From NCBI GenBank assembly GCA_900754855.1, contig CAAEEI010000189.1:1-11847 (forward strand): a DNA stretch of 11,847 nt, given 5' to 3'. Origin of the DNA: Lachnospiraceae bacterium (GTDB lineage: Bacteria; Bacillota; Clostridia; Lachnospirales; Lachnospiraceae). A model generated the notes under the pieces. It was not told the origin of the DNA and did not search any database. It saw only the letters and a program-made list of their open reading frames with translations. Positions 1 to 6,256 of the stretch are shown here, in pieces (positions within the stretch are counted from its first letter, which is position 1; the number at the start of each line of letters is the position of its first letter). The position numbers were made by a program, and so were the translations under genes.

Positions 1-87
1 GACACCCTTGGTCTTGGCTGTATCCTTCCCACTACTAGGGCGGATTAGGAACTTTCATCCATTAGCGACGTGCGCCGCAAGGCGCAC
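1..87 (-). mobile_element. 5' end of a group II intron (class C type), partial
   Basis: On the minus strand the sequence from 87 downward begins GTGCGCC, the usual GUGYG 5' end of a group II intron. It folds at once into a perfect 7-bp stem (GTGCGCC, loop TTGC, GGCGCAC). It continues with a GATGAAAGTTCC-like segment and ends at the window edge with AAGGGTGTC. The 5' hairpin, GTGAGAGTCCC-like block and AAGGGUGUC block follow the same order in domain I of the Oceanobacillus iheyensis IIC intron as I remember it. The element lies directly after an intrinsic terminator, the preferred target of class C introns. Only about 87 nt are visible; the rest of the ribozyme and any reverse transcriptase/maturase gene would lie beyond the left edge. 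The exact 5' boundary (87, or a few bases to the right) is not certain. Confidence 0.78.
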
Positions 88-90
88 CAC

Positions 91-125
91 AAAAAAGTAC
101 CGTAATCGCTGTGATTACGGTACTT
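91..125 (-). terminator. Intrinsic terminator of the NifU-like/GGGtGRT operon
   Basis: A perfect 13-bp stem (125-113 with 107-95, loop of 5) is followed on the minus strand by a run of T, six in total with two in the stem. It lies 36 nt beyond the stop codon of the GGGtGRT gene, so it ends that operon. The run of T leads straight into the 5' end of the group II intron. Confidence 0.93.
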
Positions 126-161
126 CCTGGGTTTAACATCTTTTCAAATTGTAAGGTCTAT

Positions 162-1172
162 TTAGAACTTGCCTTCCTTGGCTGCTTCTTCTACGGAAAC
201 GGCAACAGCAACAGTAGCGCCTACCATTGGGTTGTTACCCATACCGATCAGACCCATCATCTCTACGTGAGCCGGTACGGAAGAAGAACCTGCAAACTGA
301 GCGTCAGAGTGCATACGTCCCATAGTATCTGTCATACCATAAGATGCAGGACCTGCTGCCATGTTATCTGGATGCAGGGTACGTCCTGTACCACCACCGG
401 ATGCTACGGAGAAGTATTTCTTTCCTGCTTCCAGTCTTTCTTTTTTGTATGTTCCTGCTACCGGATGCTGGAAACGTGTTGGGTTGGTGGAGTTACCAGT
501 GATGGAAACGTCTACGTTTTCTTTCCACATGATTGCAACACCTTCACAAACATCGTTTGCACCATAGCAGTTTACTTTTGCACGTAAACCTTCGGAGTAG
601 GATTTACGGAATACTTCTTTTACTGTATTTGTGTATGGATCATATTCTGTTTCCACAAAAGTAAAGCCGTTGATACGGGAAATGATCTGTGCAGCGTCTT
701 TTCCCAGACCGTTTAAGATAACACGGAGAGGTTTCTGACGAACTTTATTTGCTTTCTCAGCGATACCGATGGCACCTTCTGCTGCTGCGAAAGATTCGTG
801 TCCGGCAAGGAATGCGAAACATTCTGTATCTTCTTCCAGAAGCATTTTACCAAGGTTACCATGCCCAAGACCAACTTTTCTGTTTTCTGCAACAGAACCA
901 GGGATACAGAATGCCTGAAGACCTTCACCGATGGCTGCCGCTGCTTCAGAAGCTTTTCTGGCACCTTTTTTGATGGCGATCGCAGCGCCTACTATGTAAG
1001 CCCAGCAAGCGTTTTCAAAACAGATTGGCTGAATACCTTTTACCATACCGTATACGTCAAGTCCGGCATCTTTTGTGATCTGTTCTGCTTCTTCCAGGGA
1101 AGCGATGCCGTAGTTGCTTAATACAGAATTAATTTTATCAATTCTTCTCTCATATGATTCAAATAATGCCAT
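162..1172 (-). CDS. GGGtGRT-family protein, function unknown
   Basis: This 336-aa protein carries the motif GGGTGRT at about residues 259-265 and belongs to the Pfam family named after that motif, whose members are typically about 330 aa, so it looks full length. No signal peptide or clear membrane segment is visible. It is rich in Gly and Ala, with short Gly-rich stretches (GLGHGNLGK near 101-109, GLIGMGNNPMVG near 307-318), and has six cysteines (C51, C56, C89, C118, C202, C209). The start is supported by AGGAGG nine bases before the ATG. It is the second gene of a two-gene operon: only 17 nt separate it from the NifU-like gene, whose stop codon lies at the edge of this ribosome binding site. 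Its biochemical role is not known. The partner suggests a link to Fe-S cluster or metal handling, which is an inference. A terminator follows the gene. Confidence 0.92.
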   Translation of the reverse strand: MALFESYERRIDKINSVLSNYGIASLEEAEQITKDAGLDVYGMVKGIQPICFENACWAYIVGAAIAIKKGARKASEAAAAIGEGLQAFCIPGSVAENRKVGLGHGNLGKMLLEEDTECFAFLAGHESFAAAEGAIGIAEKANKVRQKPLRVILNGLGKDAAQIISRINGFTFVETEYDPYTNTVKEVFRKSYSEGLRAKVNCYGANDVCEGVAIMWKENVDVSITGNSTNPTRFQHPVAGTYKKERLEAGKKYFSVASGGGTGRTLHPDNMAAGPASYGMTDTMGRMHSDAQFAGSSSVPAHVEMMGLIGMGNNPMVGATVAVAVSVEEAAKEGKF

Positions 1173-1189
1173 TATTCTCTACCTCCTGA

Positions 1190-1894
1190 TTAACCAATCA
1201 CTTCGTCTGTTCTAGGGTCAATAATCTTGGCAGCATCATCAACACGACCATACTGTCCTGAAGCTTTTTCCCATGCGGTATTAGGATCGTCGCCTTTTTT
1301 GATGAAGTCTGTCATCTTTCCAAGGCTGACAAACTTGTAACCAATGATCATATCTTCTTCGTCCAGAGCGATACCTGTTACATAGCCTTCTGCCATTTCC
1401 AGATAACGAGGTCCTTTCTGAAGAGTACCGTACATTGTACCAACCTGAGAACGAAGGCCTTTACCAAGGTCTTCCAGACCAGCGCCAACCTGAAGACCGT
1501 CTTCAGAGAAAGCAGACTGGGAACGTCCATATACGATCTGTAAGAATAATTCACGCATTGCTGTATTGATTGCGTCACAGACAAGGTCTGTATTTAACGC
1601 TTCCATTACGGTTAAACCTGGTAAGATTTCAGAAGCCATTGCGGCAGAATGTGTCATACCGGAACATCCGATTGTCTCCACCAGTGCTTCCTGAATGATA
1701 CCTTCTTTTACATTAAGCGTTAATTTGCAGGCACCCTGCTGAGGAGCACACCAGCCAATACCGTGTGTAAAACCGGAAATATCTTTCACTTCTTTGGCTT
1801 TCACCCATTTAGCTTCTTCTGGAATAGGAGCAGCTCCGTGATGTACGCCCTGAGCTACTGGACACATTTTTTCTACTTCTTGTGAAATAATCAT
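1190..1894 (-). CDS. NifU/IscU-like iron-sulfur cluster assembly scaffold protein
   Basis: This 234-aa protein resembles the NifU N-terminal/IscU scaffold family, which holds a nascent Fe-S cluster before handing it to apoproteins. The recognisable part is roughly residues 40-130. It contains GWCAPQQGAC (C49, C56), TIGCSGMTHSAAM (C77), matching the family's G-C-x-x-x-x-x-S-x-x block, and C106 in DLVCDAI; C11 is extra. The C-terminal 100 residues (about 135-234) go beyond a minimal IscU of about 130 aa and are not a standard NifU ferredoxin-like or Nfu domain that I recognise. AAAGGAG lies seven bases before the ATG. It is the first gene of the operon with the GGGtGRT protein. No cysteine desulfurase (nifS/iscS) is present here, so it is unclear whether this is the general scaffold or a specialised one tied to its neighbour. 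Confidence 0.88.
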   Translation of the reverse strand: MIISQEVEKMCPVAQGVHHGAAPIPEEAKWVKAKEVKDISGFTHGIGWCAPQQGACKLTLNVKEGIIQEALVETIGCSGMTHSAAMASEILPGLTVMEALNTDLVCDAINTAMRELFLQIVYGRSQSAFSEDGLQVGAGLEDLGKGLRSQVGTMYGTLQKGPRYLEMAEGYVTGIALDEEDMIIGYKFVSLGKMTDFIKKGDDPNTAWEKASGQYGRVDDAAKIIDPRTDEVIG

Positions 1895-1986
1895 GTTATT
1901 ACTCCTTTCGGTTTAAGTGATTTGTTGTTGTGAATGACTTATGTAAGTAATCCCTAAGCCAAGACAAATGTCCTCACATGTAGTTT

Positions 1987-2015
1987 ATTGTCTCATAAAA
2001 CAGGAATTTCGTCCA
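1987..2015 (-). promoter_or_regulatory. Candidate promoter of the NifU-like/GGGtGRT operon
   Basis: On the minus strand TGGACG (2015-2010) and GACAAT (1992-1987) are separated by 17 nt, each matching the sigma-A consensus at 4 of 6 positions. This would give a leader of about 90 nt. The leader contains a 12-bp palindrome ACTTATGTAAGT (1937-1948) that could be a regulator site or a weak hairpin. No strong terminator is visible between the lipoprotein stop codon (2050) and this promoter, so some read-through from upstream is possible. Confidence 0.4.
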
Positions 2016-2049
2016 CACTTTTTTTGAAAATATACAAAAATTAGACAGA

Positions 2050-3066
2050 TTAGTTCATTTCACTTTCTTCCATGATCTCGGCAGCATGAGAGGAATCATC
2101 GGCATCGGCCTTTTTCCTCTTATTATCTTTCATTTCTTCTTCATTTTCTGCGGCGGCATCCGTAAATATTTTTTTCAGCTCGTCCACATTTTCTTCCGAC
2201 GTATGGTACCAGATTTTTTTCCCATCCATATTTTCCAGCCGGAAATACTGATCATAAATGGTCAGAACCATCTGATTGCCATGATGATGGAAGGTATACT
2301 CCACCGGTTTTGGTTTGCCGGAACCTTTCTTTTCGCTTTCTTCCGCCTTCCAGAACTTTCTGGCTTCTTTTCTTCCGGAAACTTCCTTGTCCATCTGATC
2401 AATACAATTGGCAGCAGCCACCGCCGTTTTGTTTTCATAATATAAACTTTGTTTATCCGTAATCAGCGGGGTATCCGCCAGACGATGAATCAGATTGGAG
2501 TTCGGATACCCATTTTGATAATGCAGGAAAGCTTTTCCCAGCACAGAGGCATTGCGGGCGTAATAAACGTTGTTGGGAAGATCCGCAAATACTACGTAAT
2601 CTCCTTCATAAATATAAATCTCATAGATGGCATTATTTTCATCATATAAAATATATTCATATCCGCTTCCAAATTTTTCTTCGATCTCTTCCACCGTATA
2701 TCTGGTCGTGACATCGGCTCTTTTGGCTATGGCTGTAGCCAGAGAAAAGGCCGCTTCATCTTCCACAAATTCACTGCCGGACATATGGTCTGCATAACCG
2801 ATTTCCAGTTTTACCAGACGGTCACGGGCTATTTTATCCAGATAATCCGCTGCTCTTGTTTCGTCGACGGTCGGATCGTTCTCTTTAATCTTCTTTTTTA
2901 ATTTTTTTACTTTCTTTTTCAGTTTTTTATTTTCTTTTTGCAGTTCCTTATAATAAGTGGATTCCTCCACCTTTTCTTTTGAGGGTTTACACCCCGTTAA
3001 CGTACACAATGCCAGTGTACAAAGGACGGCCGCAAGCAGAATTTTTTTGTTTCTTTTTTTCCTCAT
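2050..3066 (-). CDS. Predicted lipoprotein with lysine-rich coiled coil, function unknown
   Basis: This 338-aa protein starts with a basic N-region (MRKKRNKK), a hydrophobic stretch and a lipobox LTGC with the lipidated Cys at residue 26. It is therefore probably anchored on the outer face of the membrane. Residues about 37-63 form an extremely Lys-rich heptad-like coiled coil. The middle (about 70-290) is a soluble domain I do not recognise, with many Tyr and acidic residues and HHHG near 255. The last 45 residues are highly charged, Glu/Lys/Asp-rich and probably disordered. AAAGGA lies about nine bases before the ATG and overlaps the end of the upstream gene, leaving 14 nt between the two frames. 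This indicates co-transcription and probably translational coupling with the beta-helix protein. No enzymatic motif was found; a cell-envelope role is only a guess. Confidence 0.82.
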   Translation of the reverse strand: MRKKRNKKILLAAVLCTLALCTLTGCKPSKEKVEESTYYKELQKENKKLKKKVKKLKKKIKENDPTVDETRAADYLDKIARDRLVKLEIGYADHMSGSEFVEDEAAFSLATAIAKRADVTTRYTVEEIEEKFGSGYEYILYDENNAIYEIYIYEGDYVVFADLPNNVYYARNASVLGKAFLHYQNGYPNSNLIHRLADTPLITDKQSLYYENKTAVAAANCIDQMDKEVSGRKEARKFWKAEESEKKGSGKPKPVEYTFHHHGNQMVLTIYDQYFRLENMDGKKIWYHTSEENVDELKKIFTDAAAENEEEMKDNKRKKADADDSSHAAEIMEESEMN

Positions 3067-3080
3067 GTATATTCTGTCCT

Positions 3081-3755
3081 TTAATATTCATCCTTCATGA
3101 CGATCTCATTCTGATTTTTATATATGGAATTTGCCTCAACATACCCACGTACGCTGGAAAGAGGATAGATATTGGTATGCCGTCCCACAATGGATCCCGG
3201 GTTTAAGACCGAACCGCAGCCCACTTCCACATAATCGCCGAGAATAGCGCCGATTTTTTTCATGCGGGTTTCAATATTAATATCTCCCAGTTTAATTTCT
3301 ACCAGTTTTTTATCCGATTTCACATTGGAAGTAATCGAACCTGCGCCCATGTGTGATTTATATCCAAGGATGGAGTCGCCCACATAATTATAGTGCGGCA
3401 CCTGTACCCGGTCAAAAAGAATGACATTTTTTAATTCCGTTGAATTCCCCACCACTGCTTTTTCTCCCACAATGGCATTTCCACGGATAAAAGCGCAATG
3501 ACGAACTTCTGCCTCCGGACCGATGATGGCCGGACCGGTAATGGAAGCGGTTGGCGCCACGGTTGCTGTCCGGGATACCCAGACATTTTCCTTGATTTCC
3601 TCATATTCCTCCTTCGGCAGCAACATTCCGACTTCCAGAATAAAATCATGGATTTTCGGTAAAATCTCCCATGGGTATGTGGTCTCCTCAAATAACACTG
3701 AGGCAATTGTTTTATCTAAATGTTGAAATAAATCTTTATTATTCACACGTTTCAT
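3081..3755 (-). CDS. Left-handed beta-helix (hexapeptide repeat) protein, UDP-GlcNAc pyrophosphorylase-like
   Basis: This 224-aa protein has a helical N-terminus (about 1-55) followed by hexapeptide-type repeats (about 57-205) with the [LIV]-G-x4 rhythm, for example AIIGPEAEVRHCAFIRGNAIVGEKAVVG. The segment MGAGSITSNVKSDKK (about 136-150) resembles the GlmU acyltransferase region with its GAGTxxxNYDG block. There is no N-terminal nucleotidyltransferase domain, so it is not a complete GlmU. Short proteins of this type are usually annotated as UDP-N-acetylglucosamine pyrophosphorylase or nucleotidyl/acyltransferase-like, and the true substrate is unknown. The ATG at 3755 gives the natural N-terminus; no in-frame alternative lies nearer the strong upstream AAAGGAG. 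It has its own promoter and is tightly coupled to the lipoprotein gene, which suggests an envelope or sugar-nucleotide role for the pair (inference). Confidence 0.85.
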   Translation of the reverse strand: MKRVNNKDLFQHLDKTIASVLFEETTYPWEILPKIHDFILEVGMLLPKEEYEEIKENVWVSRTATVAPTASITGPAIIGPEAEVRHCAFIRGNAIVGEKAVVGNSTELKNVILFDRVQVPHYNYVGDSILGYKSHMGAGSITSNVKSDKKLVEIKLGDINIETRMKKIGAILGDYVEVGCGSVLNPGSIVGRHTNIYPLSSVRGYVEANSIYKNQNEIVMKDEY

Positions 3756-3787
3756 CTCATTTCCCGACTGTTTCCAGTCTCTCCTTT
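3756..3787 (-). promoter_or_regulatory. Unusual translation start region: Shine-Dalgarno, GAAA-loop hairpin, ATG
   Basis: Upstream of the ATG at 3755 the only strong Shine-Dalgarno sequence is AAAGGAG (3787-3781), 25 nt from the start codon, far beyond the usual 5-10. Between them is a perfect 5-bp stem with a GNRA loop: GACTG, GAAA, CAGTC (3779-3766). Folding it would bring the Shine-Dalgarno sequence to an effective distance of about 11 nt. A weak GGGA lies eight bases before the ATG and could serve instead. Confidence 0.5.
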
Positions 3788-3808
3788 CTTTTCACCACTT
3801 TTTCTATT

Positions 3809-3837
3809 ATTTTAACAAAGGTTTCTTTGGGAATCAA
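3809..3837 (-). promoter_or_regulatory. Promoter for the beta-helix/lipoprotein gene pair
   Basis: On the minus strand TTGATT (3837-3832) and TAAAAT (3814-3809) are spaced by exactly 17 nt, a good sigma-A match (4/6 and 5/6). The -35 box overlaps the TGA stop codon of topB (3836-3834). Transcription would start near 3802, about 47 nt before the ATG. There is no convincing terminator after topB, so read-through from topB is also likely. Confidence 0.6.
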
Positions 3838-5981
3838 TCAATAAATTCCAGTCTCCAACGATACTTTCCCGTATTTTTATCTTTCTCATAGAAGAAATAG
3901 GCTGAAAATTTATTTCCTTTTTTACTGACGCACCCCCGAAACCCTACTTTTCCATGTTCCAGAAGGATTTTTACCATTTCGTAAGTGACCTTTTTCCCCA
4001 GAGAACGAATGAAATAATCGTTTTTCCAGATGGTAAAAGTACAACCTTCTCTCCATCGGGAACAGCCAAAGGCTTTTTCTGTTTCCATGACGTCTGCTCC
4101 ACATTCCGGACATTTACCTGCCGGTTCGCTGTGCATCACGGCCCCGCTTTGCCCGAAATTCTGATCTTCTTTAATTTTTTGCACAGAAGCAGTCACAAAT
4201 TTTTCCACAAAATCCAAAAATTCTTCTTTGGTATGTTTTTTCTTTTCAATATCGGATAAGGTCTTTTCCAGTCTTCCGGTATATTCCAGATCAAAAAGTT
4301 CTCTTGCCGGAAAAGTTTCCACCAGTTTTTTCCCCAGATCGGTACAGGTCAGGCTTTTTCCCCGGGCTTTTACATAACCTGCGTCTTTTAATTTTTTGAT
4401 GGTATCGGCTCTGGTGGCCGGCGTTCCTATGCTGAACCCACTTAAAATGGCCATCATCATTTCCTGATCATCTTTTTCCTCATATTTTCTGCCACAGGTT
4501 TCCATCACTTTCAGGAGGGTTTTTTCCGTGTGAGGCTTTGGAGGCTTTCTTTCTACTTCATTAACCTCAGCCTGCAGCAACAAAACCAGATCTCCCTTTT
4601 TGACCGGAGGCAGCATCACTTCTTTGGCGTCAATCCCCTCAATCAGTTTCCAGCCCAGCTCCCGTTGAATTTTTCCCCGGGCAAGAAAATATCCCGGCAG
4701 CTCTTCCCCTTTGATTTTTAATGTAAGAACCGTATCCTCCGCTTCTGCCACCGGCATAAACTGTGCCAGAAAACGGTTTCTTACCGCTTCATATACGACT
4801 TTTTCTCCCTCCTTCAGGGACTTGGGAACCATGTACGTGGGAATAATGGCTGAATGGCTTTCTACTTTTTTGCTGTCAAAAACCCGCTTCGATGTATGAA
4901 AGTGAATCTGCTCGGCAAAAGGACAAAATGCCTGATGGATCTCCAGAACTTTTTTTGCCTTTTCCACCAGACTTTCGTCCAGAACCACACTGGCTGTTCT
5001 CGGGTAGGTGATCAGCTTCTTTTCATATAGATCCTGTGCGGTCTTTAAGACCTTATCGGAAGTCCATCCTTTATATTTACTGGTGATAAACCCCTGTAAA
5101 CTGGAAAGATTAAACAGATAAGGCGGATACTCTTTTTTTACTGACACCTTTTTTTCTGTGATTTCCGCCTGATGTCCTTCTATTTTTTGTTTGATTTCTT
5201 CCAATTCCTGTGGAGAATCAAATTTTTCTTTCTTTCCTATATAATATGTGCCTTCAAATTTTTCTTTCGCATCGGTTTCAAAAATTCCTTTTAATTTATA
5301 GTATTTTGTCACCTGAAAATCTGCGATTTCTTTATCCCGGTCATAGATAATTTTTAAGGTTGGCATCAGCACGCGGCCGATATTTAAAAGGCGGCTGTCT
5401 TTTCCATTACGGCATTTCAGGGTGGCAACGGAAGTCAGATTAATGCCAATGAGCCAGTCTGCGATCTGGCGTCCAAATCCCGCGTCCTGTAAGGACTGCA
5501 TTTCTTCATTGGGTTTCAGATGAGCCAGTCCTCTTTTCACTTCGTTCACCGTCCACTCATTGAGCAGGATTCTCTCCACCGGTTTACCCGGATTAAGATA
5601 ACTGAAGATCTCGTCTGCGATAATCTGCCCTTCCCGGTCGTCATCGGTGGCAGAAATGATTCCGGATACGTCCGATCGCTGCGCCAGCCGCTTAATGATC
5701 TCCATCTGTCTGACCACCCCGTTATCCGGCTTATCCTTATTTTTTCCGTCCGCTTTTAATTTATAATGAAATTCTCCGGGAATGTAGGGAAACTTATCCA
5801 TCTTCCAGCTTTTCATTTCCGGATCATAATCTTTCGCATCATATAATTGCAGCAGATGACCAAAGGCCCAGGTGATTACATATTCTTTTCCTTCAAAATA
5901 TCCATTCTTTCTGACGGCATCCGTGGCATCTGCAATATTTTTTGCGACAGATGGCTTTTCTGCAAGTATTAATTTTTTCAT
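3834..5981 (-). CDS. topB: DNA topoisomerase III (type IA)
   Basis: This 715-aa type IA topoisomerase relaxes and decatenates DNA through a transient 5'-phosphotyrosine link to one strand. The N-terminal Toprim domain shows LILAEKPSVAKNIA with E8 and the metal-binding SATDDDREGQ (residues 110-119). The active-site tyrosine is Y326 in LITYPRTAS, where most family members have YPRTDS. A C-terminal zinc ribbon has four cysteines (C624, C627, C640, C647), followed by about 65 residues of the short repeat domain common in clostridial TopB proteins. The start is set at 5981 because AGGAGGG lies a few bases upstream and MKKLILAEKPS is the family N-terminus; a longer frame to 6044 has no such support. 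It reads divergently from the LUD gene. No plasmid or conjugation genes are nearby, so it is probably the chromosomal copy. Confidence 0.96.
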   Translation of the reverse strand: MKKLILAEKPSVAKNIADATDAVRKNGYFEGKEYVITWAFGHLLQLYDAKDYDPEMKSWKMDKFPYIPGEFHYKLKADGKNKDKPDNGVVRQMEIIKRLAQRSDVSGIISATDDDREGQIIADEIFSYLNPGKPVERILLNEWTVNEVKRGLAHLKPNEEMQSLQDAGFGRQIADWLIGINLTSVATLKCRNGKDSRLLNIGRVLMPTLKIIYDRDKEIADFQVTKYYKLKGIFETDAKEKFEGTYYIGKKEKFDSPQELEEIKQKIEGHQAEITEKKVSVKKEYPPYLFNLSSLQGFITSKYKGWTSDKVLKTAQDLYEKKLITYPRTASVVLDESLVEKAKKVLEIHQAFCPFAEQIHFHTSKRVFDSKKVESHSAIIPTYMVPKSLKEGEKVVYEAVRNRFLAQFMPVAEAEDTVLTLKIKGEELPGYFLARGKIQRELGWKLIEGIDAKEVMLPPVKKGDLVLLLQAEVNEVERKPPKPHTEKTLLKVMETCGRKYEEKDDQEMMMAILSGFSIGTPATRADTIKKLKDAGYVKARGKSLTCTDLGKKLVETFPARELFDLEYTGRLEKTLSDIEKKKHTKEEFLDFVEKFVTASVQKIKEDQNFGQSGAVMHSEPAGKCPECGADVMETEKAFGCSRWREGCTFTIWKNDYFIRSLGKKVTYEMVKILLEHGKVGFRGCVSKKGNKFSAYFFYEKDKNTGKYRWRLEFID

Positions 5982-6076
5982 TCTGCCCTCCTGTCTTTTC
6001 CTAACAATCAGATTGCCGTGTTCACTTTCCCTGTGTCCAGACAACTTTTCCTGTTTTCCTCTGATTACGATTAACT

Positions 6077-6105
6077 ACTATAGCACATCTTCCCTTTGAT
6101 TACCA
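6077..6105 (-). promoter_or_regulatory. Candidate topB promoter (extended -10)
   Basis: On the minus strand TGC-TATAGT (6085-6077) forms an extended -10 box, with a weak -35 TGGTAA (6105-6100) at 17-nt spacing. An extended -10 can compensate for a poor -35. The leader to the ATG at 5981 would be about 90 nt. It lies back to back with the LUD promoter in the 275-bp divergent region 5982-6256. Confidence 0.5.
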
Positions 6106-6141
6106 CAACAGCAAGAAGAAAAAATCCTGCCTTTCTATGGC

Positions 6142-6171
6142 TTTACAAACGGAGGGAAACCATCGTATAAT
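6142..6171 (+). promoter_or_regulatory. Strong promoter of the LUD-domain gene
   Basis: TTTACA (6142-6147) and a perfect TATAAT (6166-6171) are separated by 18 nt, one of the two best promoter matches in the window. Transcription would start near 6178, giving a leader of about 80 nt. A GATCCA-cta-TGGATC inverted repeat (6180-6194) sits right at this start and could be an operator or a 5'-end hairpin. Confidence 0.7.
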
Positions 6172-6256
6172 TTATTCATGATCCACTATGGATCCGGTCT
6201 ATCTTTCTATGATCGTATTATTGCAAGGAGTCTATTCAGACAGACAGGAGGTTATT

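Noticed and set aside
111..587. 158-codon open frame on the plus strand
   Set aside because: It overlaps the GGGtGRT gene antisense, has an implausible Cys/His/Tyr-rich composition and no ribosome binding site. The same applies to the plus-strand frame at 9161-9655 inside radA.
2887..2940. Poly-T tracts in the lipoprotein gene as a possible phase-variation site
   Set aside because: The runs simply encode the Lys-rich coiled coil (AAA codons on the minus strand). The frame is intact, and no run is longer than 7.
5982..6044. 21-residue N-terminal extension of TopB
   Set aside because: No ribosome binding site, and the family N-terminus (KKLILAEKPS) begins at the internal ATG at 5981, which has AGGAGGG upstream.
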